Assembly (NCBI GenBank): GCA_028752905.1
Contig: JAQNBH010000011.1
Location: 29,891,017 to 29,955,016, forward strand
Reading direction: 5' to 3'
Length of the DNA stretch: 64,000 nt
Source: Cladorhizidae sp. MBARI D1340-BT2
Lineage: Eukaryota > Porifera > Demospongiae > Poecilosclerida > Cladorhizidae
Shown here: in pieces, positions 1-10,953 of the stretch
Position numbering within the stretch: the first letter of the stretch is position 1
How the letters are laid out: each line of letters begins with the position of its first letter
Notes under the pieces: model-generated
What the model was told of the DNA's origin: nothing
The model's database searches: none
What the model saw: only the letters and a program-made list of their open reading frames with translations
Translations under genes and position numbers: made by a program

Positions 1-2292
1 TGTAGCAAAACATAAATTCTGGTATGTATCAAGCTATAAACTCCATTGTCTAACAAGCTATATGAATTCTGATGTGTAGCAAGACATGAACTCTGGTGTG
101 CATCAAGCCATGAACTCTGGCGGGAATCAAGCTATGAATTCTGGTCTGTATCAAGCTATGAACTTGGGTGTGTAGCAAGTTATGAGGTCTGGTGTGTAGC
201 AGTCATGAACTCTGTATTAAGCCATGAACTCTGTTGTCTCAAGCCATGAACTCTGGTTTGCAGCAAGCCATAAACTCTGGTGTGCGCATCAAGCCATGAA
301 CTTCGGTGTGCATCAAGCCATGAACTCTGGTGGGTATGAAGCTATGAACTCTGTTTTGTAGCAAACCATGAACACATGCATGCAGCAAGCCATGAACTCT
401 GGCATGCACAAGCCATGAACTCTGGTGTGTATCAAGCTATTAACTCTGGGGTGTAGCAAGACATGAAATTTGGCGTACAGCAAGCCATGAACTCCGGGGT
501 GCATCAAGCTATGAAATCTGGTGTGTGTATCAAGCTATGAACTCTGGTGTGCAGCAAGAGATGAATTCTGGTGTGTTGCCTTCATGAAGTCTATAACTAG
601 CCATGAACTATAAATGTCTCAAGCCATGAACTCTGGTGTACATCAAGCCATGAACTCTGGTGTGCATCAAGCCATGAACTTTGGTGTGCATTGAGCTAAG
701 AACGATGATGTGCATGAAGCCATGAACTCTGGTGTAGTTCAAGCCATGAACTCTGGTGTGCATCAAGCCATGAACTCTGGTTTGCATCAAGCCATGAACT
801 CTGGTGTGCATCAAGCCATAAATTTTGGTGTGCATCAAGCTATGAACTCTGGTGGGTAGCAAGCCTTGAACTCTGGAATGGAGCATGCCATGAACTCTGG
901 CATGTATTAAGCCATGAACTCTGGTGTGTATCAAGCTATAAACACTGTTGTGTTGCAAGACATGAACTCAAGTGCATATCAGTCATGAACTCTCTATCAA
1001 GCCATGAAGTCAGGCGTCTCAAGCCATGAACTCTGGTGTGTTTCAAGCCATGAACTCTGGTGTGCTTCAAGCCATGAACACTGGTGTGTATCAACCTATT
1101 AATTCTGTTGAGCATCAAGTCATGAACTCTGGTGTGCAACAAGCCATGAACTCTGGTGTGCATCAAGCCATGAACTCTGGTATGTAGTAAGGCATGAACT
1201 CTGGCGTGCATCAAGCCAGTAACTCTGGTGTGTATCAAGCTAAGAATTCTGGTCTGTAGCAAGACATGAACTCTGGTGTGTAGCAGTCATGAACTCTGTA
1301 TCAAGCCATGAACTCTGGTGTGTGTAGCAACCCTTGAACACTGGTATGTTAAGCCTTGAACTCTGGTGTGCAACAAGTCATGATCTCTGGTGTGCATCAA
1401 GCTATGAACACTGGCATGCAGCAAGCTATGAACTCTGATGTGTATCAAGCTATGTATGAACTATGATGTGTAGCAAGACATGAACTCTGGTGTATATCAG
1501 TCATTAACTCTGTATCAAGCCATGAACACTGGTGTCTTAAGCCATGATATCTGGAGTGTGTCAAGCCATGAACTCTGGTGTGCATCAAGCCATGAACTCT
1601 GGTGTGCATCAAGCCATGAACTCTGGTCTGTATCAAGCTATATGAACTCTGGTGTGTAGCAAAACATGAATTCTAGTGTGTATCAAGCTATGAACTCCAG
1701 TCTCTATCAAGCTATATGAATTCTGGTGTGTAGCAAGACATGAACTCTGATGGGCATCAAGCCATGAACTCTGGAGGGTATCAAGCTATGAACTCTGGTC
1801 TGTATCATGCTATCAACTCGGGTGTGTAGCAAGTTATGAGGTCTTGTGTGTAGCAGTCATGAACTCTGTATCAAGCCATGAAGTCTGGCGTCTCAAGCCA
1901 TGAACTCTGGTGTGTTTCAAGCCATGAACTCTGGTGTGCATCAAGCCATGAACTCTGGTGTGTATCAAGCTATTAACTCTGGTATGCATCAACCTATGAA
2001 CTCTGGTGTGCATCAAGCCATGAACTCTGGTATGCATCAAGCCATGAACTCTGGTGTGGAACAAGCCATTAACACAGGTGTACATCAAGCTATGAACACT
2101 GGAATGCAGCAAGCTATGAACTCTGATGTGTATCAAGCTATGAACTCTGGTGTTTAGCAAGCCATGAACTCTGGCGTGCAGCAAGCCATTAACTCTGGCA
2201 TGCATCAAGCCATGAACTCAGGTGTGTATCAAGCTATGAACTCTGGGGTGTAGCAAAACATGAACTCGGATGTGTAGCAAGAAATGAATTCT
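1..2292. repeat. HOR segment j(end)-k-l-a-b-c-d, older copy
   Basis: The block order matches the start of the reference unit: the tail of j, then k near 198, l near 570, a near 980, b near 1280, c near 1495 and d near 1850. It aligns with about 6,950-9,060 at a lag of about 6,950 bp, but with many scattered substitutions and small indels, more than between duplicated segments further right. After d, a tail of gtgtttagcaagcc-type units leads straight to a g-type block, without e and f. Confidence 0.75.
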
Positions 2293-4749
2293 GGTGTGTA
2301 GCAGTCATGAACCCTGTTTCAAGCCATGAACTCTGGTGTCTCAAGCCATGAACTCTGGTGTGTGTCAAGCCATGAACTCTGGTGTGCATCAAGCCATGAA
2401 CTATGGTGTGCATCAAGCCATGAACTCTGTTGCACATCAAGCCATGCACTCTGGTGTTCATCAACCCATGAACTCTGGTGTGCATCACCAATGAACTCTG
2501 GTTTCCATCAAGCCGTGAACTTTGGTGTACATCAAGTCATGAACTCTGGTGGGTATCAAGCCAATAACTCTGGTGTGTAGCAATCCATGAACTCTGGCAT
2601 ACATCGAGGCATTAACTCTGGTGTGTATCAATGTGTGTATCAGGACATGTACTCTGGATTGTAGCAGTCATGAACTCTGTTTCAAGCCATGAACTCTGGT
2701 GTGCAGCAAGCCATGAACGCTGGTGTGTTAAGCCATGTCCTCTGGTGTACCAAGCCATGAACTCTGGTATGCATCAAGCCATGAACTCTGGTTTGCAACA
2801 AGCCATGAACTCTGGTGTGCATCAAGCCATGAACACATGTGTACATCAAGCTATGAACACTTGCATGCGGCAAGCTATGAACTCTGATGTGTATCAAGCT
2901 ATGAACTCTGGTGTGTAGTAAGACATGAATTCTGGCATGCAGCAAGCCATGAACTCCAGGGTGCATCAAGCCATGAACTCTGGTGTGTATCAAGCTATGG
3001 ACTCCAGTGTGTAGCAACACATGAACTCTGCTGTATAGCAGACATGAACTCTGTTCTGTATCAAGCCATAAAATGTGGTGTCTCAAGCCATGAACTCTGG
3101 TATGTATCAAGCCTTGAACTCTGGCGTGCATCAAGCCATGAAATTTAGTTTGCATCAAGCAATGAACTCTGGTGTGCATCAAGCCATGAATCCTGGTGTG
3201 CATAAAGCCAAGAACTTTGGTACACATCAAGCCAAGAAATATGGTGTACATCAAGCCATGAACAACTCTGGTGTACATCAAGCCATGAACTATGGCTTGC
3301 ATCAACCCATGAACCCTGGTTTGCATCAAGCCATGAACTTTGGTGTGCATCAAGCCATGAACTCTGGCATGCATCAAGCCATAAACTCTGGTGTGTATCA
3401 AGCTATGAACTCTGGTGTGTAGCAAGACATGAACTCTGGTGTGTATCAAGCTATGAGCTCTGGGGTGTAGCAAAACATGAACTGTGGTGTGTAGCAAGAC
3501 ATTAACTCTGGTGTGTAGCAGTCATGAGCTCTATATCAAGCAATGAACTCTGGTATTTCAAGCCATGAACTCTGGTGTGTGTCAAGCCATTAACTCTGGT
3601 GTGCATCAAGCCATGAACTTTGGTGTGAATCAAGCCATGAATTATGGTGTGCATCAAGCCATGAACAACTCTAGTATACATCAAGCCATGAACTCTGGTG
3701 TGCATCAACCCATGAACTCTGGTGTGCATCAAGCCATGAACTTTGGTATCCATCAAGCCATGAACTTTGGTTTGCATCAAGCCATGAACTCTGGTGGGTA
3801 TCAAGCCAAGAACTCTGGTGTGTAACAAGCCATGACCACTGAAGTGCAGCAAGCCATGAACTCTGGCATGAATCAAGCCATAAACTCATCAAGCTATGAA
3901 CTCTGTTGGTTAGCAAGACATGAACTCTGGTGTGTAGCAGTCATGAACTCTGTATCAAGCCATGAACTCTGGTGTCTCAAGCCATGAACTCTGGTGTGTG
4001 TCAAGCCATGAACTCTGGTGTGCATCAAGCCATGAACTCTATTGTGTATCAAGCTATTAATTCTAGTATGCATCAACCCATGAACTCTCATGTGCATCAA
4101 GCCATGAACTCAGGTGTGCATAATGCCATGAACTCTGGTGTGTAGCAAGCCATAAACTGCGTGCATCAAGCCATTAACTCTGGTGTGTATCAAGCTATGA
4201 ATTCTGGTGTGTAGCAAGACATGAACTCTGGTCTGTAGCAGTCATGAACTCTGTATCAAGCCATGAACTCTGGTGTGAAGCAAACCATGAATGCTGGTGT
4301 GTTAAGCCATGTACTCTGGTGTGTACCAAGCCATGAACTCTGGTATGCATTAAGCCATGAACTCTGGTGTGGAACAAGCCATTAACTCTAGTGTGCATCA
4401 AGCCATGAACACAGGTGTACATCAAGCTATGAACACTGGAATGCAGCAAGCTATGAACTCTGATGTGTTTCAAGCTATGAAATCTGGTGTATAGCTAGAC
4501 ATGAACTCTGGTGTGCAGTAAGCCATAAATTCTGGTATGCTTCAAGCCATGAAATTTGGTGTGCATCAAGCCAAGAACTCTGGTGGGTATGAAGCTATGA
4601 ACTCTGGTGTTTAGCAAGCCATGAACTCTGGCGTGCAGCAAGCCATTAACTCTGGCATGCATCAAGCCATGAACTCAGTTGTGTATCAAGCTATGAACTC
4701 TGGGGTTTAGCAAAACATGAACTCTGATGTGTAGCATGAAATGAACTCT
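2293..4749. repeat. HOR segment g'-h-i plus atypical blocks
   Basis: The segment starts with a g block that keeps its own complete phase-shift module (gcagtcatgaaccctg), followed by h (near 2660) and i (near 3030). Three further blocks (modules near 3510, 3930 and 4230) do not match the a-l set closely. They include a 27-bp unit with an extra codon-sized insertion (ccatgaacaactctgg, near 3257 and 3660). The longest open frame of the window, 2682-3497 on the - strand, falls here by chance. Confidence 0.65.
3929..3992. repeat. Phase-shift (D) module, representative copy
   Basis: Three consecutive units here are 23, 19 and 22 bp long instead of 24 (3929-3951, 3952-3970, 3971-3992), a net loss of 8 bp. 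The recognisable words are gtagcagtcatg, then ctgtatcaagcc, then ggtgtctcaagcc. Versions of this module recur roughly every 215-525 bp throughout the window, for example near 198, 980, 1280, 1495, 1850, 2293, 2660, 3030 and 3510. They mark the start of each mid-level block. A loss of 8 bp changes reading frame, so every block boundary switches the open frame. Confidence 0.85.
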
Positions 4750-7147
4750 GGTGTATAGCAGTGAACCTTGTTTCAAGCCATGAACTCTGGTGTCTCAAGC
4801 GATGAACTCTGGTGTGTGTCAAGCCATGAACTCTGGTGTGCATCAAGCCATGAACTATGGTGTGCATCAAGCCATGAACTCTGTTGCACATCAAGCCATG
4901 CACTCTGGTGTGCATCAACCCATGAACTCTGGTGTGCATCACCAATGAACTCTGGTTTGCATCAAGCCGTGAACTTTGGTGTGCATCAAGTCATGAACTC
5001 TGGTGGGTATCAAGCCAAGAACTCTGGTGTGTAGCATGCCATAAACTCTGGCATGCATCAAGGCATTAACTCTGGTGTGTATCAATGTGTGTATGAGGAC
5101 ATGTACTCTCGAGTGTAGCAGTCATGAACTCTGTATCCAGCCATGAACTCAGGTTTGCAGCAAGCCATGAATGCTAGTGTGTTAAGCCATGTACTCTGGT
5201 GTGTACCAAGCCATGAACTCTGGTATGCATCAAGCCATGAACTCTGGTTTGCAACTAGCCATGAACTCTGGTGTGTATCAAGCCATGAACTCATGTGTAC
5301 ATCAAGCTTGCATGCAGCAAGCTATGAACTCTGATGTGTATCAAGCTATGAACTCTGGTGTGTAGTAAGACATGAATTCTGGCATGCAGCAAGCCATGAA
5401 CTCCGGGGTGCATCAAGCCATGAACTCTGGTATGTATCAAGCTATGGACTCTAGTGTGTAGCAACACATGAACTCTGCTGTATAGCAGACATGAACTCTG
5501 TTCTGTATCAAGCCATAAAATCTGGTGTCTCAAGCCATGAACTCTTGTATGTGTCAAGCCTTGAACTCTGGTGTGCATCAAGCCATGAAATTTAGTTTGC
5601 ATCAAGGAATGAACTCTGGTGTGCATCAAGCCATGAACTCTGGTGTGCATCAAGCGATGAACTCTTGTGTGCACCAAGCCATGAATTCTGGTGTGCATCA
5701 AGCCATTAACTCAGGTGTGCATAAAGCCATCAACTTTGATGTGCAACAAGCAAAGAACTCTGGTGTGTATCACGCTATGAACTCTGGTGTGTAGCAAAAC
5801 ATGCACTCTGGTGTATATCAGTCATGAACTCTGTATCAAGCCATGAACTCTGATGTCTTAAGGCTTAAGCCATGAACTCTGGAGTGTATCAAGCCATAAA
5901 CTCTTGTGTGCATCAAGCTATGAACTCTGGTCTGTATCAAGCTATATGAACTCTGGTGTGTAGCAAAACATAAATTCTGGTCTGTATCAAGCTATAAACT
6001 CCATTGTCTAACAAGCTATATGAATTCTGGTGTGTAGCAAGACATGAACTCTGGTGTGCATCAAGTCATGAACTCTGGCGGGAATCAAGCTATTAATTCT
6101 GGTCTATATCAAGCAATGAACTCAGTTGTGTAGCAAGTTATGAGGTCTGGTGTGTAGCAGTCATGAACTCTGTATTAAGCCATGAACTCTGGTGTCTCAA
6201 GCCATGAACTCTGTATTAAGCCATGAACTCTGGTGTCTCAAGCCATGAACTCTGGTGTGCAGCAAGCCATAAACTCTGGTGTGCAGCAAGCCATAAACTC
6301 TGGTGTGCATCAAGCCATGAACTTCGGTGTGCAGCAAGCCATGAACGCTGGTGTGTTAAGCCATATCCTCTGGTGTGTACCAAGCCATGAACTGTGGTAT
6401 GCATTAAGCCATGAACTCTGGTTTGCAACAAGCCATGAACTCTGGTGTGCATCAAGCCATGAACTCATGTGTACATCAAGCTATGAACACTTGCATGCAG
6501 CAAGCTATGAACTCTGATGTGTATCAAGCTATGAACTCTGGTGTGTAGTAAGACATGAATTCTGGCATGCAGCAAGCCATGAAATCTGGGGTGCATCAAG
6601 CCATGAACTCTGGTGTGTATCAAGCTATGGACTCTAGTGTGTAGCAACACATGAACTCTGCTGTATAGCAGACATAAACTCTGTTCTGTATCAAGCCATA
6701 AAATCTGGTGTCCCAAGCCATGAACTCTGGTATGTATCAAGCCTTGAACTCTGGTGTGCATCAAGCCATGAAATTTAGTTTGCATCAAGCAATGAACTCT
6801 GGTGTGCATCAAGCCATGAACTCTGGTGTGCATCAAGCCAAGAACTCTTGTGTGCATCAAGCCATGAATTCTGGTGTGCATCAAGCCATTAACTCAGGTG
6901 TGCATCAAGCCATCAACTTTGATGTGCAACAAGCCAACAACTCTGGTGTGTATCAGGCTATGAACTCTGGTGTGTAGCAAGACATGCACTCTGGTGTATA
7001 TCAGTCATAACAAGCTATATGAATTCTGTTGTGTAGCAAGACATGAAATCTGGTGTGCATCAAGCCATGAACTCTGGTCGGAATCAAGCTATGAATTCTG
7101 GTCTGTATCAAGCTATGAACTCGGGTGTGTAGCAAGTTATGAGGTCT
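4750..7147. repeat. HOR segment g'-h-i-j-k/h-i-j with internal duplication
   Basis: A second g' block starts 2,457 bp after the first. It is followed by h, i, j and a k block that runs into a second h-i-j. The h-i part is repeated at a lag of about 1,183 bp (near 5,291-5,790 against 6,465-6,970). A single-unit slippage (two identical gtgcagcaagccataaac units) is visible near 6,258-6,305. The copies differ by scattered substitutions, so this duplication looks older than those after 16.8 kb. Confidence 0.65.
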
Positions 7148-7522
7148 GGTGTGTAGCAGTCATGAACTCGGTATTAAGCCATGAACTCTGGTGTCTCAAG
7201 CCATGAACTCTGGTGTGCAGCAAGCCATAAACTCTGGTGTGCATCAAGCCATGAACTTCGGTGTGTATCAAGCCATGAACTCTGGTGGGTATGAAGCTAT
7301 GAACTCTGTTGTGTAGCAAACCATGAACACAGGCATGCAGCAAGCCATGAACTCTGGCATGCACAAGCCATGAACTCTGGTGTGTATCAAACTATTAACT
7401 CTGGGGTGTAGCAAGACATGAAATTTGGTGTACAGCAAGCCATGAACTCCGGGGTGCATCAAGCTATGAAATCTGGTGTGTATCAAGCTATGAACTCTGG
7501 TGTGCAGCAAGAGATGAATTCT
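7148..7522. repeat. Block k (reference copy)
   Basis: Opens with gtagcagtcatgaac and the variant gtattaagcc. Diagnostic units are gtgcagcaagccataaac, ccatgaacttcgg, gggtatgaagc, ggcatgcacaagcc (a shortened unit), ggggtgtagcaagac and gaaatttggtgtacagc. Other copies begin near 198, 11295, 17390, 24655, 28391, 32127, 38643, 41530, 45997, 49807 and 53188. Confidence 0.8.
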
Positions 7523-7899
7523 GGTGTGTTGCCTTCATGAAGTCTATAACTAGCCATGAACTATAAATGTCTCAAGCCATGAACTCTGGTGTGCATCAAG
7601 CCATGAACTTTGGTGTGCATCGAGCTAAGAACGATGATGTGCATGAAGCCAAGAACTCTGGTGTAGTTCAAGCTATGAACACTGGTGTGCATCAAGCCAT
7701 GAACTCTGATTTGCATCAAGCCATGAATTCTGGTGTGCATCAAGCCATAAATTTTGGTGTGCATCAAGCTATGAACTCTGGTGGGCAGCAAGCCTTGAAC
7801 TCTGGAATGGAGCAAGCCTTGAACTCTGGCATGTATCAAGCCATGAACTCTGGTGTGTATCAAGCTATGAACACTGTTGTTTTGCAAGACATGAACTCT
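7523..7899. repeat. Block l (reference copy), with E-type phase-shift module
   Basis: Its phase-shift module is a distinct version starting ttgccttcatgaag. It contains the 10-bp palindrome cttcatgaag (7533-7542) and the word TATAAA (7562-7567). The block also has the unit catcgagctaagaacgatg and gtagttcaagcc. The module occurs 23 times in the window, with ttgcc at 576, 7529, 12076, 17842, 18568, 19611, 20337, 25182, 25909, 28918, 29645, 32654, 33381, 42057, 42736, 46548, 50358, 53473, 56513, 58104, 60603, 61805 and 63912. Confidence 0.85.
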
Positions 7900-8203
7900 G
7901 GTGTGTAGCAGTCATGAACTCTCTATCAAGCCATGAAGTCAGGCATCTCAAGCCATGAACTCTGGTGTGTTTCAAGCCATGAACTCTGGTGTGCTTCAAG
8001 CCATGAACACTGGTGTGTATCAAGCTATTAACTCTGGTGAGCATCAAGTCATGAACCACGGTGTGCAACAAACCATGAACTCTGGTGTGCATCAAGCCAT
8101 GAACTCTGGTATGTAGTAAGGCATGAACTCTGGTTTGCATCAAACCAGTAACTCTGGTGTGTCTCAAGCTAAGAATTCTGGTCTGTAGCAAGACATGAAC
8201 TCT
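7900..8203. repeat. Block a (reference copy)
   Basis: Marked by actctctatcaagcc, gaagtcaggc, gtttcaagcc, gcttcaagcc with aacactgg, gagcatcaagtc, gtatgtagtaaggc and ctaagaattctggtctg. Its length of 304 bp is exactly 24 x 13 - 8. Most other copies carry gaagtcaggcgtctc where this one has gcatctc. Confidence 0.8.
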
Positions 8204-8439
8204 GGTGTGTAGCAGTCATGAACTCTGTATCAAGCCATGAACTCTGGTGTGTAGCAAACCTTGAACACTGGTATGTTAAGCCTTGAACTCTGGTGTGCAA
8301 CAAGTCATGATCTCTGGTGTGCATCAAACCATGAACTCAGGTGTGCATCAAGCTATGAACACTGGCATGCAGCAAGCTATGAACTCTGATGTGTATCAAG
8401 CTATGTATGAACTATGATGTGTAGCAAGACATGAACATT
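8204..8439. repeat. Block b (reference copy)
   Basis: The shortest block. Diagnostic words are gtagcaaaccttgaacac, gtatgttaagccttg, caacaagtcatgatctc, ggcatgcagcaagc and the odd unit gctatgtatgaactatg at its end. It is nearly always followed by c. Confidence 0.8.
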
Positions 8440-8795
8440 GGTGTATATCAGTCATTAACTCTGTATCAAGCCATGAACACTGGTGTCTTAAGCCATGAAC
8501 TCTGGAGTGTGTCAAGCCATGAACTCTGGTGTGCATCAAGCCATGAACTCTGGTGTGCATCAAGCCATGAACTCTGGTCTGTATCAAGCTATATGAACTC
8601 TGGTGTGTAGCAAAACATGAATTCTAGTGTGTATCAAGCTATGAACTCCAGTCTCTACCAAGCTATATGAATTCTGGTGTGTAGCAAGACATGAACTCTG
8701 GTGTGCATCAAGCCATAAACTCTGGCGGGTATCAAGCTATGAACTCTGGTCTGTATCAAGCTATCAACTCGGATGTGTAGCAAGTTATGAGGTCT
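8440..8795. repeat. Block c (reference copy)
   Basis: Its phase-shift module reads gtatatcagtcattaac. It then carries gtcttaagcc, gtctgtatcaagctatatg, gtagcaaaacatgaattc, ctccagtctc and gctatcaactcgg, ending in gcaagttatgaggtcttg. Truncated c pieces are common in mosaic regions, for example near 20,490, 22,000, 26,065, 29,805, 33,540 and 35,940. Confidence 0.8.
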
Positions 8796-9077
8796 TGTGT
8801 GTAGCAGTCATGAACTCTGTATCAAGCCATGAAGTCTGGCATCTCAAGCCATGAACTCTGGTGTGTTTCAAGCCATGAACTCTGGTGTGCATCAAGCCAT
8901 GAACTCTGGTGTGTATCAAGCTATTAACTCTGGTGTGCATCAACCTATGAACTCTGGTGTGCATCAAGCCATGAACTCTGGTGTGCATCAAGCCATGAAC
9001 TCTGGTGTGTGAAGCAAGCCATGAACTCTGGCGTGTATCAAGCTATGAATTCTTATCTGTAGCAACACATGAACTCT
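8796..9077. repeat. Block d (reference copy)
   Basis: Recognised by gaagtctggc or gaagtctagc followed by gtctcaagcc, gtttcaagcc, then gctattaac with catcaacctatg, and ending gtgaagcaagcc and gaattcttatctgtagc. Copies elsewhere end in one of two ways: gtgaagcaagcc leading to e, or gtggaacaagccatt leading to a g' block. Confidence 0.75.
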
Positions 9078-9409
9078 GGTGTGTAGCAGTTATGAACTAC
9101 ATATCAGGCAATGAAATCTCATGTGCAGCAAGCCTTGAATACTGGTGTGTTAAGCCATGTACTCTGGTATGTACCAAGCCATGAACTCTGGTTTGCATCA
9201 AGCCATGAACTCTGGTGTGCAACAAGCCATGAACTCTGGTTTGCATCTAACCATGAACTCAGGTGTGCATTAAGCTATGAACAATGGAATGCAGCAAGCT
9301 ATGAACTCTGGTGTCTATCAAGCTATGTATGAACTCTGATGTGCATCAAGCCATGAACTCTGGTGTGTATCAAGCTATTAACTCTAGTGTGTAGCAAGGA
9401 ATGAACTCT
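9078..9409. repeat. Block e (reference copy)
   Basis: Its phase-shift module is gtagcagttatgaac with atatcaggcaatg. It continues with gaaatctcatgtgcagc, ttgaatactgg (aacactgg in most copies), gtgttaagccatgtac, gtaccaagcc, gcattaagctatgaac and aatggaatgcagc. It is absent from the 3,810-bp HOR at 43.4-51.7 kb. Confidence 0.8.
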
Positions 9410-9929
9410 GGTGTGTACGAGTCATGAATTCTGTATCCAGCCATGAACTCTGGTGGCTCGAGCCATGAACTCTGGTATGTGTCAAGCCATGAACTCTGGT
9501 GTGCATCAAGCCATGAACTTTGGTTTGCATCGAGCCATGAACTCTGGTGTGCATCAAGCCATGAACACTGGTGTGCATCAAGCCATGAACTCTGGTGTGC
9601 ATCAAGCCATGAACTCTGGTATGCATCAAGCCATGAACTCTAGTGTGCATCAAGCCATGAACACTGGTGTGCATCAAGCCATGAACTCTGGTGTGCATCA
9701 AGCCATGAACTCTGGTATGCATCAAGCCATGAACTCTAGTGTGCATCAAGCCATGAACTCTAGTATACATCAAGCCTTGAACTCTGGTGTGTAGTATGCC
9801 ATGAACACTGGTGTGCATCAAGACATGTACTTTAGTTTGCATTGAGCAATGAACTCTGGTGTGCATCAAGCCATGAACTCTGGTTTGCATCAAGCCATGA
9901 ACTCTTGTGTGTATCAAGCCATGAACTCT
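9410..9929. repeat. Block f (reference copy), longest canonical run
   Basis: Opens with gtacgagtcatgaattc and ggtggctcgagcc, which holds an XhoI word (ctcgag) at 9457-9462. It then runs through about 14 near-consensus units, the most regular stretch of the reference unit. The second part has catgtactttagtttgc. Its 520 bp is exactly 24 x 22 - 8. This copy is longer than most because of an internal 96-bp duplication (9561-9656 and 9657-9752). Confidence 0.8.
9561..9752. repeat. 96-bp (four-unit) tandem duplication within block f
   Basis: The four-unit series aacactgg, aactctggtg, aactctggta, aactctag (9561-9656) is repeated at 9657-9752. Other f blocks have it once. It is a local slippage or short unequal exchange exactly in phase with the 24-bp unit. 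Confidence 0.8.
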
Positions 9930-10251
9930 GGTGTCATTAGGCGATGAACTCTGGTGTGTGTCAAGCCATGAACTCTGGTGTGCATCAAGACATGAACTAT
10001 GGTGTGCATCAAGCCATGAACTCTGTTGCACATCAAGCCATACACTCAGGTGTGCATCAACCCATGAACTCTGGTGTGCATCACCAATGAACTCTGGTTT
10101 GCATCAAGCCGTGAACTTTGGTGTGCATCAAGTCATGAAATCTGGTGGGTATCAAGCCAAGAACTCTGGTGTGTAGCAAGCCATGAACTCTGGCATGCAT
10201 CAAGGCATTAACTCTCGTATGTATCAATGTGTGTATGAGGACATGTACTCT
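9930..10251. repeat. Block g (reference copy), fused to f
   Basis: Only the third unit of a phase-shift module remains at its start (in other copies gtctcaagcgatg). Earlier module units are missing, so f and g look fused. It carries gtgtgtcaagcc, gcacatcaagcc, catcaaccc, a shortened gcatcaccaatg, gtgaactttgg, gggtatcaagccaag and catcaaggcatt. In the g' type the complete module is kept. Confidence 0.75.
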
Positions 10252-10620
10252 CGAGTGTAGCAGTCATGAACTCTGTATCCAGCCATGAACTCAGGTTTGC
10301 AGCAAGCCATGAATGCTAGTGTGTTAAGCCATGTACTCTGGTGTGTGTACCAAGCCATGAACTCTGGTATGCATCAAGCCATGAACTCTGGTTTGCAACA
10401 AGCCATGAACTCTGGTGTGCATCAAGCCATGAACTCATGTGTACATCAAGCTTGCATGCAGCAAGCTATGAACTCTGATGTGTATCAAGCTATGAACTCT
10501 GGTTTGTAGTAAGACTTGAATTCTGGCATACAGCAAGCCATGAACTCCGGGCTGCATCAAGCCATGAACTCTGGTGTGTATCAAGCTATGGACTCTAGTG
10601 TGTAGCAACACATGAACTCT
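10252..10620. repeat. Block h (reference copy)
   Basis: Preceded by catgtactctcgag (XhoI word at 10250-10255). The block has gtatccagcc, ggtttgcagc, aatgctagtgtgttaagcc, gtaccaagcc, a short hairpin at 10449-10467, gtgtagtaagac in most copies, and ctatggactctag before gtagcaacac. Confidence 0.8.
10449..10467. other. Short perfect inverted repeat in block h
   Basis: agcttgc (10449-10455) and gcaagct (10461-10467) form a perfect 7-bp stem around a 5-base loop. The same 19-bp word is intact at 5305, 16545, 27550, 31286, 37802, 40689, 45156 and 48966. It is lost near 23,816 by a 1-bp deletion. Less processed copies near 2,857 and 6,480 carry 9 extra bases (tatgaacac), so the hairpin seems to have arisen by a 9-bp deletion. 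No function is implied. Confidence 0.7.
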
Positions 10621-10953
10621 GATTTCTAGCAGACATGAACTCTGTTCTGTATCAAGCCATAAATTCTGGTGTCTCAAGCCATGAACTCTGGTATGTATTA
10701 AGCCTTGAACTCTGGTGTGCATCAAGCCATGAAATTTAGTTTGCATCAAGGAATGAACTCTGGTGTGCATCAAGCCATGAACTCTGGTGTGCATCAAGCC
10801 TTGAACTCTTGTGTGCATCACGCCATGAATTCTGGTGTGCATCAAGCCATTAACTCAGGTGTGCATCAAACCATCAACTTTGATGTGCAACAAGCCAAGA
10901 ACTCTGGTGTGTATCAGGCTATGAACTCTGGTGTGTAGCAAGACATGCACTCT
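10621..10953. repeat. Block i (reference copy)
   Basis: Starts with a module of the type tagcagacatgaactc, gttctgtatcaagcc. Diagnostic units are gaaatttagtttgc, catcaaggaatg, aactcttgtgtgc, catcaaaccatcaac and tttgatgtgcaac. Its order and content are very stable across the copies in the window. Confidence 0.8.

Noticed and set aside
2682..3497. 271-residue open frame on the - strand, longest in the window, as a repeat-protein gene
   Set aside because: It is only the HTRVHGLM translation of the satellite passing through blocks whose indels happen to keep the frame. The equivalent blocks elsewhere are broken, and a different frame is open on the other strand over the same bases.
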